64,000 nt of DNA from Sulfurovum sp. (GCA_024762315.1 JANTHR010000001.1:19658-83657), one strand, 5' to 3'. Numbered from the stretch's first letter, positions 55,350 to 64,000 are shown. The notes: generated by a model from the letters alone, not told the origin. Program-made: numbers and translations.

Positions 55350-56315
55350 TTATTTTTTTATTTGATCTAGTTTTAAATTTTTTGTAATGTATTTTATTGC
55401 GTTGAGGTAGCTTTGGTTGTTTAACTCAATTCCTTTATATGCAATATCAAATGCTGTGCCGTGGTCAACTGAGGTTCTCAAAATTGGAAGATTTAGACTT
55501 ACGTTGATGCCTTCGTCAAAGTAGAGGGCTTTGAGTGGGGCCAAGCCTTGGTCGTGGTACATTGCCACATAATGGGTATAGTGTTTGCGTACATTAGGTG
55601 TAAAAGCCACATCAGGCACCAAAGGAGATGAGAAGAAAGTAGAGGACAGAGGGTAGAGGGTAGGTTTTTCCTGCTTTAATATATATGTCGCGTTGTCGAT
55701 CGCCTTTTGAATGATCTGCTCTTCATTCCCAAGTACCCCATTATCACCTGCATGAGGGTTGAGTCCCAGTACTGCTACAGTCTTTTGCGGTTTTGCTGTA
55801 TGGAAAAAGTCAATCAGGAAACGTGTCAGATCTTTTTCATTGATGCTGTCTGCCACTTCTCTTAGCGGGATATGCTCCGTAAAAAGTGCGACATACATTT
55901 TGGGACACCCCAGCATCATAATTGCCTCTGCATCGAAAAAGTCACGCAAGGCATCGGTATGACCTTTGTACTTTACTCCTGCCAACTCCCATGCTTTTTT
56001 ATGGATGGGCAGGGTACATATGGCATCTACTCTCTTTTCTCGTGCCAGGTCAACGGCTTTTACAAATGATGCATACGCGTATGTCCCACTCTCTTTGCTT
56101 ACGCTACCCGGTTCTATTTCAAAAAAAGGGGCGATGTTTTCTATTGTCTGAAAATCATTGGGAACAGAGAGACCCAGTTCGTCTGCTGCTTGTTCAAGCA
56201 TAGCTTGATCTATGCAGTAGATCGGTTTTACTGTTTTAGAAACTTCTTTATGATTTTGTAAAGCAAGTTGGATACCGATACCGTTGAGATCACCGATACT
56301 GATGGCTACTTTCAT
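55350..56315 (-). CDS. pdxA: 4-hydroxythreonine-4-phosphate dehydrogenase
   Basis: PdxA provides the aminoacetone phosphate precursor in vitamin B6 (PLP) synthesis. The 321-residue protein has ISIGDLNGIGIQ, CTLPIHKKAWELAG, the GHTDAL metal-ligand His, GLNPHAGDNG and MYHDQGLAPLK, all typical. Its ATG overlaps the pdxJ stop by one base, so translation should be coupled. The pdxJ-pdxA pair is common in Campylobacterota. Confidence 0.95.
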   Translation of the reverse strand: MKVAISIGDLNGIGIQLALQNHKEVSKTVKPIYCIDQAMLEQAADELGLSVPNDFQTIENIAPFFEIEPGSVSKESGTYAYASFVKAVDLAREKRVDAICTLPIHKKAWELAGVKYKGHTDALRDFFDAEAIMMLGCPKMYVALFTEHIPLREVADSINEKDLTRFLIDFFHTAKPQKTVAVLGLNPHAGDNGVLGNEEQIIQKAIDNATYILKQEKPTLYPLSSTFFSSPLVPDVAFTPNVRKHYTHYVAMYHDQGLAPLKALYFDEGINVSLNLPILRTSVDHGTAFDIAYKGIELNNQSYLNAIKYITKNLKLDQIKK

Positions 56316-57097
56316 TATCTGATCAATTTCGCTTTCATATCAAGTATTGCCTGTTCTAATCCCACATACACAGAACGTGCAATGATGCTTTGTCCTATAT
56401 TAAGCTCTTCTATGGTTTCTATTTCAACAATATCTTTCACATTTTGCATATTCAGACCATGTCCAGCTGCTACCCGCAACCCATGCTCCATAGCATCACA
56501 AGAGAGCAGGCGAAGGTTGCATAGTTCATCTCCCAGCATCTGTTTAAGTATCTTTCGGGAGAGTTCAAGTTCAGGGATACTGTGATGTGTTTTGCCAAGG
56601 TTGCTGTAAAGCATAGCATAGATATTTGCATATTTTCCTGTATGAAACTCTATCCACTCAACACCTAAATCCAGTGAGGCTTTGACTGCATCAAGGGTAG
56701 GGTCTATGAAGAGCGAGACTTCTATTTCTTCTTTTTGCAGTCTTTTTATCGCTTCCTTGAGTCTGGGTTGTTCTCCTACCACGGCAAGTCCACCCTCAGT
56801 AGTCACCTCTTCGCGTTTTTCAGGTACGAGGGTAACACGGTGTGGTCTAAGTTCGCAGGCAATGTCTATCATGGAAGGCTCTATGGCACACTCAAGATTG
56901 ACAGGTAAAGTCGAGAGTTCTAAAATATTCTTTGCATCGCTGTCCTGCATGTGTCGCCTGTCTTCGCGCAGGTGAATAGTGATCTGGTCAGCCCCGGCAC
57001 GTTTACAGATGCCAAGTGCATCCAATGGGTCAGGATCTGCAACTTTCCGTGCTTCTCTTAGTACTGCAATGTGGTCTATATTTACGCCGAGTAACAT
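56315..57097 (-). CDS. pdxJ: Pyridoxine 5'-phosphate synthase
   Basis: PdxJ condenses 1-deoxyxylulose 5-phosphate with the PdxA product to make pyridoxine phosphate. The 260-residue TIM barrel has LLGVNIDHIAVLREAR, ITIHLREDRRHM, LVPEKREEVTTEGGL, EFHTGKYA and GHGLNMQNV. It is first in the pdxJ-pdxA operon and has a TATAAT on the minus strand at 57129-57134. Confidence 0.97.
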   Translation of the reverse strand: MLLGVNIDHIAVLREARKVADPDPLDALGICKRAGADQITIHLREDRRHMQDSDAKNILELSTLPVNLECAIEPSMIDIACELRPHRVTLVPEKREEVTTEGGLAVVGEQPRLKEAIKRLQKEEIEVSLFIDPTLDAVKASLDLGVEWIEFHTGKYANIYAMLYSNLGKTHHSIPELELSRKILKQMLGDELCNLRLLSCDAMEHGLRVAAGHGLNMQNVKDIVEIETIEELNIGQSIIARSVYVGLEQAILDMKAKLIR

Positions 57098-57128
57098 AAA
57101 TGAGCTCCCTTGGGTTAGTATGGTTTTT

Positions 57129-57134
57129 ATTATA
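57129..57134 (-). promoter_or_regulatory. Predicted -10 box of pdxJ
   Basis: On the minus strand GCTATAATAA lies about 32 bases before the pdxJ ATG. The shared 205-base region with the next gene also holds two hairpins. Confidence 0.5.
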
Positions 57135-57190
57135 GCAAAAGATGTTTATACTCTTGGGAGCTAAGACTTCACGCTCACATAAATATCTGT

Positions 57191-57279
57191 GTTTATAGCA
57201 GTTAAAGCTACGGCATGCTATAAACTAAAAACTTTTATGAAGTAAACAGACTTGGAATGGAACTGAAGTTTCCACTTCC
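57191..57279. other. Two hairpins in the pdxJ-thioredoxin divergent region
   Basis: GTTTATAGCA (57191-57200) and TGCTATAAAC (57216-57225) form a perfect 10-bp stem with a 15-base loop. A second hairpin with two bulges spans 57254-57279 (GGAATGGAACT paired with AGTTTCCACTTCC). The second ends 11 bases before the AAGGAATAAA binding site of the next gene, so it may control translation, or the region may be a mobile-element relic. Confidence 0.4.
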
Positions 57280-57302
57280 GAGATGGCAATAAGGAATAAA
57301 TT

Positions 57303-57641
57303 GTGTCTGAAAAGAAGCCTCTACCGGTAAGTAATTACGCAGATGTTAAAGATAAAATAGGCAATGGTAAACCAACCATTTTAGCCTTTGGCATGAGCCA
57401 CTGTTACAGTTGTCTGGCCATGTCCAAGGTCTTTGCCGAAGTACTGCAGGAACATTCTGAGTTTCAGGTCTACGCCATAGACGGACAGAAAGAACGCATT
57501 ATCAGCCGTGATCTTTACAAGCTCAAGGAGATGCCGACACAGATCTTTTTTGATACTGCGGGCAATGAAGTATTTCGGCATACGGGGGCGTATAAGAAAC
57601 CAGTGCTTGATATTATTTTAAAGAAGTACGGATTTGAGTAG
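57303..57641 (+). CDS. Thioredoxin-fold protein with CxxC
   Basis: The 112-residue protein starts at GTG after AAGGAATAAA. It has no signal peptide and a thioredoxin fold with the redox pair in HCYSCLAMSK (Cys36 and Cys39), followed by VYAIDGQKERI, the cis-proline KEMPTQIFFD and HTGAYKK. It is likely a cytoplasmic thiol-disulfide protein, related to SoxW-type thioredoxins. Substrate is unknown. Confidence 0.75.
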   Translation: MSEKKPLPVSNYADVKDKIGNGKPTILAFGMSHCYSCLAMSKVFAEVLQEHSEFQVYAIDGQKERIISRDLYKLKEMPTQIFFDTAGNEVFRHTGAYKKPVLDIILKKYGFE

Positions 57642-57660
57642 TCCTTAACCAAAATTACGC

Positions 57661-57666
57661 TAAAAT
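57661..57666 (+). promoter_or_regulatory. Predicted -10 box of argG (TAAAATCGCG)
   Basis: GCTAAAATCGCGGCAATATT lies 31-36 bases before the argG start. It is one base off the TATAATCGCG signature of pyrH and leuD. Confidence 0.55.
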
Positions 57667-57696
57667 CGCGGCAATATTATTTTAAAGGCTTATAGC

Positions 57697-59034
57697 ATGG
57701 CAAAAAGAAAGATCAATAAGGCAGTACTGGCTTATTCCGGTGGGCTTGATACGAGTATTATTTTAAAATGGCTGCAGGATGAATACGAGTGTGAAGTGGT
57801 AACATTCACGGCTGACTTGGGGCAGGGTGAAGAGGTGGAGCCTGCACGCCAGAAAGCGTTGGATATGGGTATCAAACCTGAGAATATTTTCATCTTGGAC
57901 CTAAGAGAAGAGTTTGTCAAAGACTTTGTTTTCCCGATGTTCAGAGCCAATGCTATTTATGAGGGAGAGTATCTGCTCGGTACCTCTATTGCAAGACCGC
58001 TTATCTCCAAAAAGCAGATAGAGATCGCACATGAGACAGACGCAGATGCGGTTTCTCACGGGGCAACAGGAAAGGGGAATGACCAGGTACGTTTTGAGCT
58101 TGGTTACCTTGCACTCGATCCGGACATTGCCGTGATCGCTCCATGGAGAGAATGGGATTTGAATTCTCGTACGAAACTGCTTGAATATGCAAAAAATCAC
58201 GGTATAGATATCGATGGAAAAGGTCAAGCCAAACCTTACTCCATGGATGCGAACCTGCTTCACATCTCTTATGAAGGCGAGTGGTTGGAGAATCCGTACA
58301 ATGAGCCTGAAGAAGATATGTGGCTCTGGTCGGTCAGTCCTGAAAAAGCTCCCGATGAGGCTGAATACATTACGATCAGCTATGAAAAAGGTGACCCGGT
58401 AGCCATCAACGGTGAAGAGATGAGCCCGGCAACTATCTTGGAGACACTAAACACACTGGGTAAAAAACACGGTATCGGGCGTATAGACATTGTTGAGAAC
58501 CGTATGGTAGGGATGAAGGCACGTGGATGTTACGAAACGCCGGGCGGTACCATCATGCTCAAAGCGCACCGTGCCATTGAGTCCATTACCTTGGATAGAG
58601 AAGAAGCCCACATGAAAGATGAACTTATGCCAAAGTATGCCAAGCTCATTTACAATGGTCTATGGTGGTCAGCAGAGCGCAAGATGCTTCAAGCAGCCAT
58701 AGATGCAACACAAGAGCAGGTACAGGGGGAAGTGAAACTTAAACTCTACAAAGGGAATGTCATAGTGGTAGGTAGAAAATCCGATCTCTCCCTCTACTCA
58801 GAAGAGCACTCTACATTTGAGGCAGATGAAGTTTATAACCAAAAAGATGCAGAAGGATTCATTAGACTGAATGCACTTAGATTCATCATTGAAGGTAAAA
58901 AACAGCCGGAGCGTATAGAATCACTCATAGGAAACTATGACGAAGTAGAAGTATGTCATATTGAGACAGGATCGACCACAATCTGTCAAAAGATCAAAAA
59001 ATTCTTTAAAAAGTTAGTTGGAGGAGAGGATTAA
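57697..59034 (+). CDS. argG: Argininosuccinate synthase with an extra C-terminal tail
   Basis: ArgG joins citrulline and aspartate in arginine synthesis. The 445-residue protein has the ATP motif [25 protein letters not shown] and [10 protein letters not shown]. The short type of this enzyme normally ends near [13 protein letters not shown] at about residue 403. Here about 42 further residues follow (nucleotides 58906-59031), including [11 protein letters not shown] and a basic KIKKFFKKL helix. The ribosome binding site is AAAGGC. The tail's role is unknown. Confidence 0.95.
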   Translation: MAKRKINKAVLAYSGGLDTSIILKWLQDEYECEVVTFTADLGQGEEVEPARQKALDMGIKPENIFILDLREEFVKDFVFPMFRANAIYEGEYLLGTSIARPLISKKQIEIAHETDADAVSHGATGKGNDQVRFELGYLALDPDIAVIAPWREWDLNSRTKLLEYAKNHGIDIDGKGQAKPYSMDANLLHISYEGEWLENPYNEPEEDMWLWSVSPEKAPDEAEYITISYEKGDPVAINGEEMSPATILETLNTLGKKHGIGRIDIVENRMVGMKARGCYETPGGTIMLKAHRAIESITLDREEAHMKDELMPKYAKLIYNGLWWSAERKMLQAAIDATQEQVQGEVKLKLYKGNVIVVGRKSDLSLYSEEHSTFEADEVYNQKDAEGFIRLNALRFIIEGKKQPERIESLIGNYDEVEVCHIETGSTTICQKIKKFFKKLVGGED

Positions 59035-59037
59035 GAG

Positions 59038-59553
59038 TTAATCCAGTAATTCCTCCATTGCCTTCAAAACTTTTGAGGGCGAGAACTTCAAAAAACTCTC
59101 CCTGTAAAAAATACTCGGTATCAACTCTAAAAAAATATAGGCAACAATGAGCATAGGGTAGAAGACTCTGTATTCAAGCCTGAATGATTTAAAAGTGTAA
59201 CGTTTCTGAAACCACTCTCTAGCACTTTTGACTCGATGATAGACCAATAAGGTCTCCATAGCAAAGATGGATCCCCATATAACATAGGTCATCCCCGTAA
59301 CAAGCAACGCACCCTCTATACCATACATGCCCATCACAGCAGCAAGGAAGACAGCACCGTAAATAGCAAATGAACCAAACCCGATCGTTGCAAAGATCAC
59401 TAATGCAGAGAAGATGAAAAGCAGACTGCCCATCAGGAAAAAGAGTTCTAAAAAGGTCCTTTGTTCTTCAAAGGTCGGGCTAAAATATGCCCCAACAAGG
59501 GTGATGACAAAAATGGCAATGACAATAAGGGCTAATGAGCGATACTCTTTCAT
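59038..59553 (-). CDS. Integral membrane protein of unknown function
   Basis: The start is placed at the ATG at 59553, preceded on the minus strand by GGAGAAAAAC; the frame reaches 59595 only by reading through an inserted repeat. The 171-residue protein has four or five membrane segments (residues about 7-25, 35-57, 60-85, 88-108 and 135-155). No family was recognised. It lies between argG (convergent) and the oligopeptidase. Confidence 0.65.
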   Translation of the reverse strand: MKEYRSLALIVIAIFVITLVGAYFSPTFEEQRTFLELFFLMGSLLFIFSALVIFATIGFGSFAIYGAVFLAAVMGMYGIEGALLVTGMTYVIWGSIFAMETLLVYHRVKSAREWFQKRYTFKSFRLEYRVFYPMLIVAYIFLELIPSIFYRESFLKFSPSKVLKAMEELLD

Positions 59554-59562
59554 GTTTTTCTC

Positions 59563-59646
59563 CGTAGGGTGTTGTCCCCCGACAACACCTTCCAAATTTT
59601 ATATAATAAACGAATTTATAGTGTTGTCGGGGGACAACAACCTACA
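59563..59646. repeat. TGTAGGGTG-family inverted-repeat element, complete copy
   Basis: The two ends are inverted copies of one 26-base sequence with two differences, GTAGGGTGTTGTCCCCCGAC at the left and the same on the opposite strand at the right. Each end is also a hairpin: GGTGTTGTC-CCCC-GACAACACC (59568-59589) and GTTGTC-GGGG-GACAAC (59623-59638). A 31-base AT-rich interior separates them. This layout is that of a tiny non-autonomous mobile element. It fills the gap between the oligopeptidase and the membrane protein gene. Confidence 0.75.
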
Positions 59647-59647
59647 G

Positions 59648-61597
59648 TTAATCTATCTCATATAATTTTATCAAACTTTTTACAGTTGCCTTGCGTCCAA
59701 GCCACTCCTGATAAAGCTCGCTCATCTCTTTGGCTCCGCCATTAGCGAGTATTATCTCTTTATATCCTTTTGCCTGTGCTTTGTCAAATCCGTTTTTCTC
59801 ATCCAAACAGGTGAAGAAGGCATCGGCACTCAGCACTTCCGCCCATTTGTAGCTGTAATACCCGGCAGCGTAACCCCCTGCGAAGATGTGAGCAAATCCG
59901 TGTTGGAATTTGTTGTAGCTAGGTGGTTTGAGCAGGGAAGTTTTTTCTCTGATGCCATCAAGCAAGGCTTGTACTTCTTCGCCCTGATAGAGTTTTTGGT
60001 GTAGTTTAAAATCAAATAAAGAAAATTCAACCTGACGCAAAATGCCAAGGGCTGCCTGAAAGTTCTTGGTCTCTTTTATCTTTGTCATAAGTGCTTCAGG
60101 GATCGGTTCTTCTGTTTCATAGTGAAATCCAAAGCGCTTTAAGATAGCAGCTTCATAGGCGAAGTTCTCTAAAAATTGTGAAGGAAATTCTACAACATCC
60201 CATGCCACCCCGTTGATACCGGAGACGGAACGCTCATGACATTTTCCAAAAAGATGATGAATGGCGTGCCCCATTTCATGGAACAAGGTGACTACATCAT
60301 CATGACGTAGGAGCGAAGGGGTTTCTTGGGTAGCAGGAGAGAAATTACAGACGACAAAGGCAGAGGCCAGATGCTCTTTGCCTTCAGTATCAATAAAATG
60401 TGTCTCCCAGTCATTCATCCAGGCACCACCGCGTTTCTCCTTGCGTGCCTCCAGATCAAAGTAAATGCGTCCCGAGAGTTTACCATTGTCGAAGATATCA
60501 AAAGGTTTGACACACGTGTGCCAGACATGAACATCTACAGGCTCGAATGTGACATCAAAGAGATCAGAGACGATATTCAGTAACCCTTCAAGTACTTTAC
60601 TCTGTTCAAAATAGGGTTTGGTCATGGTATCATCAAAATCAAATTTATCTTTTTTGAGCTTCTCGGAGTAAAACGCTACATCATAAGTTGCCAAATCGCT
60701 AATGCCATCGGTTCTTTTGGCAAAGTCTTTGAGCTCTTTAAGTTCATTTTTGGCTTGGGGCAGTGCTGCATCGGCCAAATCATCCAAGAACCCTGTAACC
60801 TCTTCTTCTGTGCTGGCATCCCTGGTTTCCAGTGCATATTGTGCATAGTTCTTAAATCCGAGTAATTTGGCTTTCTCCTGTTTGAGCGCCAATATCTGGT
60901 CTATGACCTCTGCATTTTGGGGTGCACGTGTAGAGTAGGCTTTTGAAATCTCTTTTCTATATTCTCTGTTGGGTCCGTAGGTTATGTAGGCCAAGTAACT
61001 TGGGATCTGCAGGGTGAATTTATAGACAGTTTTTCCATCTACTACCTCTTTTGCAGCCGCGATGTCCGATTCCGGCATTCCCTCTATATCCTTTTCATCG
61101 GTGATAATCAGTTCATAGGCATTGGTCGCATCAAGCAGGTTTTGAGAGAAATGATTTGAAAGCTCAGAGAGTTTGAGTGATATCTCTTCCATGCGTGTTT
61201 TCTCTTTTTTGGGAAGTTTTACCCCTGAAAGCACAAAGTCCCTTACTTCATGTGCTACAACGGTTTTGGCTTCCTCGTCCTCTGTCTTGATCTGCTCTAT
61301 TTTTTGGAACAGTTCGACATTCTGCGCCATCTGCGAACTGAATTTGGAGAGCAGTGGGAGTGACTCCTCATAAGCTTTTTGTGTTTCATCGGAGTTCATG
61401 ACCGCATTAAGATGCGAAAGAGGGGTAAAAAAGAGCCCTAATTCTTCATCCAGATCCTGAAGCGGTTTGAGCACCTTTTCATATGCCGTATCCCTGCTGT
61501 GTGTAATGCTGTTGATGACCTTTCTTTGTTTATTGAGTAAAGTATCCAGTTCTTGTGGAAAGTTTTTTAAATTATCTATTTTAAATTCTTGAAACAT
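59648..61597 (-). CDS. M3-family oligopeptidase (PrlC/OpdA type)
   Basis: This zinc peptidase degrades cytoplasmic peptides. The 649-residue protein has the HExxH zinc motif HEMGH at residues 440-444, the third ligand region ENFAYEAAIL, and the C-terminal FAHIFAGGYAAGYYSYKWAEVLSADAF split around the family signature. Length and motifs fit oligopeptidase A. Its stop lies immediately beside the inverted-repeat element. Confidence 0.93.
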   Translation of the reverse strand: MFQEFKIDNLKNFPQELDTLLNKQRKVINSITHSRDTAYEKVLKPLQDLDEELGLFFTPLSHLNAVMNSDETQKAYEESLPLLSKFSSQMAQNVELFQKIEQIKTEDEEAKTVVAHEVRDFVLSGVKLPKKEKTRMEEISLKLSELSNHFSQNLLDATNAYELIITDEKDIEGMPESDIAAAKEVVDGKTVYKFTLQIPSYLAYITYGPNREYRKEISKAYSTRAPQNAEVIDQILALKQEKAKLLGFKNYAQYALETRDASTEEEVTGFLDDLADAALPQAKNELKELKDFAKRTDGISDLATYDVAFYSEKLKKDKFDFDDTMTKPYFEQSKVLEGLLNIVSDLFDVTFEPVDVHVWHTCVKPFDIFDNGKLSGRIYFDLEARKEKRGGAWMNDWETHFIDTEGKEHLASAFVVCNFSPATQETPSLLRHDDVVTLFHEMGHAIHHLFGKCHERSVSGINGVAWDVVEFPSQFLENFAYEAAILKRFGFHYETEEPIPEALMTKIKETKNFQAALGILRQVEFSLFDFKLHQKLYQGEEVQALLDGIREKTSLLKPPSYNKFQHGFAHIFAGGYAAGYYSYKWAEVLSADAFFTCLDEKNGFDKAQAKGYKEIILANGGAKEMSELYQEWLGRKATVKSLIKLYEID

Positions 61598-61711
61598 ATT
61601 TTTCAGTATCCATATTAATTGATTTTTGTGATTGTATCATACAGAGTGTTAATAGTATTAACAAAGTTTAGATAAAATATATGAATTATTCCCTATGCAT
61701 AAGGACATTGA

Positions 61712-62155
61712 ATGAAAGTACTATTAACAAAAGATGTAAAAACACTTGGAAAAGCAGGTGAAATAAAAGAAGTAAAAGACGGATACGGTCAGAACTTTCT
61801 CATAAACAAAGGATTGGCAAAACTGGCAACTCCTGACGTAATAGAGAACTGGAAATCTGAACAGGCACGGATGGAACAGGAATTGAAAGATGAGCTGGCA
61901 CGTCTGGAAGCAGAGAAGATCACACTGGAAGCCGCAACAATCAAAATAGAAAAACCCCTTGCCCCGGTAGGGATCAAGGGTTCCGTTGGAAATGCAGATA
62001 TCTCTGCAGCGATCCTGGATCAGTTGAATATTGAGTTGGATAAAAAACATATCAACCTTAAAAAAGCACTTAAGTCAACAGGTGTCCATGAAGTAGATGC
62101 CAAACTCGGACACGGTATCCATGCCGATCTCAAAGTAGAAGTGGTAGGTGTCTAG
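61712..62155 (+). CDS. rplI: 50S ribosomal protein L9
   Basis: L9 binds 23S rRNA with its N-terminal domain. The 147-residue protein has [20 protein letters not shown] and [14 protein letters not shown] as in all L9 proteins, a long central helix, and the C-terminal domain ending [21 protein letters not shown]. It sits two bases upstream of hslV; rplI-hslV-hslU is conserved in Campylobacterota by my recollection. Confidence 0.97.
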   Translation: MKVLLTKDVKTLGKAGEIKEVKDGYGQNFLINKGLAKLATPDVIENWKSEQARMEQELKDELARLEAEKITLEAATIKIEKPLAPVGIKGSVGNADISAAILDQLNIELDKKHINLKKALKSTGVHEVDAKLGHGIHADLKVEVVGV

Positions 62156-62157
62156 TC

Positions 62158-62688
62158 ATGTTTGATGCGACTACGATACTGGGCTATAAAGGTGACGGCA
62201 AAGCAGTCATAGGCGGTGACGGGCAGGTAACGTTCGGTGACACGGTGCTCAAAAGCAATGCCACAAAGATCCGTACACTGTATGAAGGTAAGATATTGGC
62301 TGGGTTTGCAGGAAGTACGGCCGATGCTTTCAACCTTTTTGACATGTTTGAGGGTATATTGGCAGAGAAAAGGGGAGACCTTTTCAAATCTGTCATAGGA
62401 TTTTCCAAAATGTGGAGAAAAGACAAACAGTTACGTCAGCTTGAAGCGATGATGATCGTACTGAACAAAGAGCATATTTTTATTCTGTCAGGAACAGGTG
62501 ATGTGGTGGAGCCTCAGGATGGCAAAATAGCTGCTATCGGTTCTGGTGGAAATTATGCTATATCGGCAGCTAGAGCATTGGATAAACATGCAAACCTTGA
62601 GCCAAAAGAATTGGTACAGGAATCACTTGAAATAGCTGGTGATCTTTGTATCTATACAAACAAAAATATCAAAATATTAGAATTATAA
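62158..62688 (+). CDS. hslV: ATP-dependent protease peptidase subunit HslV
   Basis: HslV forms the proteolytic double ring of the HslUV protease. The 176-residue protein has the active-site threonines at [10 protein letters not shown], but these are residues 5-6, preceded by MFDA. In most bacteria the catalytic Thr follows Met1 directly, so this copy needs a four-residue propeptide removed. Also visible are [29 protein letters not shown] and [14 protein letters not shown]. It is followed 11 bases later by hslU. Confidence 0.95.
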   Translation: MFDATTILGYKGDGKAVIGGDGQVTFGDTVLKSNATKIRTLYEGKILAGFAGSTADAFNLFDMFEGILAEKRGDLFKSVIGFSKMWRKDKQLRQLEAMMIVLNKEHIFILSGTGDVVEPQDGKIAAIGSGGNYAISAARALDKHANLEPKELVQESLEIAGDLCIYTNKNIKILEL

Positions 62689-62699
62689 GAGAGAATATA

Positions 62700-64000
62700 T
62701 TGGACAATTTAACACCTAAAGAGATCGTTGAACATTTAGATAAATATGTTATAGGACAGGATGACGCCAAAAAAACCATAGCAGTTGCCCTGCGTAACCG
62801 CTATAGACGTATGCAGCTGAGTCCGGAGATGCAACATGATGTGACGCCTAAGAATATTCTGATGATAGGTAGCACAGGAGTCGGTAAAACAGAGATAGCC
62901 AGAAGACTTGCCAAAATGATGAACCTTCCTTTCATAAAAGTTGAAGCGAGCAAATATACAGAAGTAGGTTTTGTCGGACGTGATGTAGAGTCAATGATAC
63001 GTGATCTGGCTGCAACTTCCATGGGTATTGTACGTGAAGCCGAAAATGAGAAGAACAAAGAGAAGATAGAGAATTATATAGAAAATAAGATCATTGAAAA
63101 GCTTCTTCCGCCTCTTCCTGCCGGGGCAAGCGAACAAAAGCAGGCAGAGTATGATGCATCATTTGCCCGTATGCAGGAACGTTTTTCCAAAGGCGAACTT
63201 GACCACCTCAAGATAAAAGTGACAATGCCCCACAATGCCAACTTGCCTGAAGACGGACTGCCTCCTCAAATGATACAGGTGCAGGAATCCATCATAAAAG
63301 TCTTGGGCGGTATGGGAAAAAAAGGACCTGAAAAAGAGGTTTCTGTAGCTGATGCAAAGAAGATACTGGCACAAGAAGCAAGTGAAGCGTTACTTGATGA
63401 AGAACAACTTAAAATACTTGCCCTTGAAAAAGTGGAGAAGGGCGGTATTGTTTTTCTTGACGAAGTAGATAAAATAGCGGTTGCGGCTACCAGCCAAAGC
63501 AGACAGGACCCAAGTAAAGAAGGTGTACAAAGAGACCTGCTTCCTATTGTAGAGGGGTCAACAGTACACACAAAACTTGGCATGGTCAAGACCGATCACA
63601 TACTCTTCATTGCTGCAGGGGCATTTCATTTGAGTAAACCAAGTGACCTGATCCCTGAACTTCAAGGACGTTTCCCTTTGCGTGTTGAACTTGACAGTTT
63701 GGATGAAGAGACGCTATATCGTATATTGACCGAACCAAAGAATTCACTCATCAAACAATACCAGGCACTTATGAAAGTCGAAGATGTTGAATTGGTATTT
63801 GATGAAGAAGCACTGCATGCCATTGCGCACTATTCACTTCTTGCAAATGAAAAAACGGAAGATATAGGCGCAAGACGTCTGCATACTGTCATGGAGAAGA
63901 TACTTGAAGACATCAGTTTCCTGGCAGATGAATATGAAGGTGAGAGAGTGACCATAGATAAAGAACTTGTGGATTCCAAGATCGGAAAAGTAGTAGAAGA
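62700..64000 (+). CDS. hslU: ATP-dependent protease ATPase subunit HslU, 3' end cut off
   Basis: HslU unfolds substrates for HslV. The frame opens at a TTG at 62700 after AAGAGAG and continues past the window end (433 codons visible). It begins MDNLTPKEIVEHLDKYVIGQ, with Walker A GSTGVGKTE near residue 56, an intermediate I domain (about 105-240), Walker B IVFLDEVDKIA near 250 and GRFPLRVEL after it. Family assignment is certain. The C-terminus lies outside the window. Confidence 0.96.
   Translation, partial: MDNLTPKEIVEHLDKYVIGQDDAKKTIAVALRNRYRRMQLSPEMQHDVTPKNILMIGSTGVGKTEIARRLAKMMNLPFIKVEASKYTEVGFVGRDVESMIRDLAATSMGIVREAENEKNKEKIENYIENKIIEKLLPPLPAGASEQKQAEYDASFARMQERFSKGELDHLKIKVTMPHNANLPEDGLPPQMIQVQESIIKVLGGMGKKGPEKEVSVADAKKILAQEASEALLDEEQLKILALEKVEKGGIVFLDEVDKIAVAATSQSRQDPSKEGVQRDLLPIVEGSTVHTKLGMVKTDHILFIAAGAFHLSKPSDLIPELQGRFPLRVELDSLDEETLYRILTEPKNSLIKQYQALMKVEDVELVFDEEALHAIAHYSLLANEKTEDIGARRLHTVMEKILEDISFLADEYEGERVTIDKELVDSKIGKVVE

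Overview
This window is a gene-dense stretch of a bacterial chromosome, moderately AT-rich, with operons on both strands, many 1-4 base gene overlaps, and frequent GTG and TTG starts. Gene content and order point to the Campylobacterota (former Epsilonproteobacteria). The closest fit I can offer from memory is a Sulfurovum-like free-living member. From recall of Campylobacter jejuni, three blocks have the same order there: parA-parB-atpF'FHAGDC-exbB-exbD-tonB/tolA-tolB-pal-slyD-fabD-pfs; rluD-flpA-trmB-ftsE-ftsX-envC-like-pyrH-rpoZ-spoT-tyrS-amidase; and argG/rplI/hslV/hslU. No rRNA, tRNA, CRISPR array, prophage or transposase gene was seen. No gap between genes exceeds about 210 bases.

Layout. 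1-1622: ParA (cut by the window edge) and ParB. 1696-7473: seven ATP synthase genes (b', b, delta, alpha, gamma, beta, epsilon). 7475-14648: a Tol-Pal envelope system split in two, tolQ-tolR-tolA then tolB-pal-cpoB, with pilT and an AMMECR1/MEMO pair between the halves. 14649-17902: an L,D-transpeptidase, divergent proC and proA, and slyD. 18108-20683: a membrane-anchored Mrr-like nuclease, a 56-residue rubredoxin, fabD and mtnN. 20774-34663: ttcA, rluD, a FlpA-like lipoprotein, trmB, ftsE, ftsX, an EnvC-like protein, pyrH, rpoZ, spoT, tyrS, a flavin oxidoreductase and two tandem N-acetylmuramoyl-L-alanine amidases. 34753-40331: ppa, a YtfJ-like protein, and a minus-strand run of rpoD, a CinA-like protein, an MFS transporter and a DTW protein. 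40492-47070: leuD-leuB, cca, purU, trmL, a small membrane protein and glyS. 47076-53945: an MnmC-type FAD protein, bpt, a methyltransferase, a YkgJ-type protein, a TPR protein, trpC, a YqeY protein and a secreted repeat protein. 53946-64000: msrB, a TPR protein, pdxJ-pdxA, a thioredoxin-fold protein, argG, a membrane protein, an M3 oligopeptidase, rplI, hslV and hslU (cut by the window edge).

How the genes work together. The window is mostly core physiology: chromosome partitioning, proton-driven ATP synthesis, envelope constriction and peptidoglycan splitting (Tol-Pal, FtsEX-EnvC, two amidases, an L,D-transpeptidase), stringent response, housekeeping sigma factor, tRNA modification and charging, and amino acid, PLP and fatty acid synthesis.

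Most notable observations. (1) A secreted protein at 53139-53945 is built from five units with an exact 48-residue period. (2) A roughly 110-bp element with inverted ends CTCGTTCCCA/TGGGAACGAG lies in frame inside the FAD oxidoreductase gene; a sister copy sits upstream of glyS. (3) A family of TGTAGGGTG palindromes occupies four intergenic junctions and supplies the trpC stop codon. (4) Two genes have a consensus -10 box so close to the start codon that a leaderless transcript is likely. (5) A TATAATCGCG promoter signature recurs.
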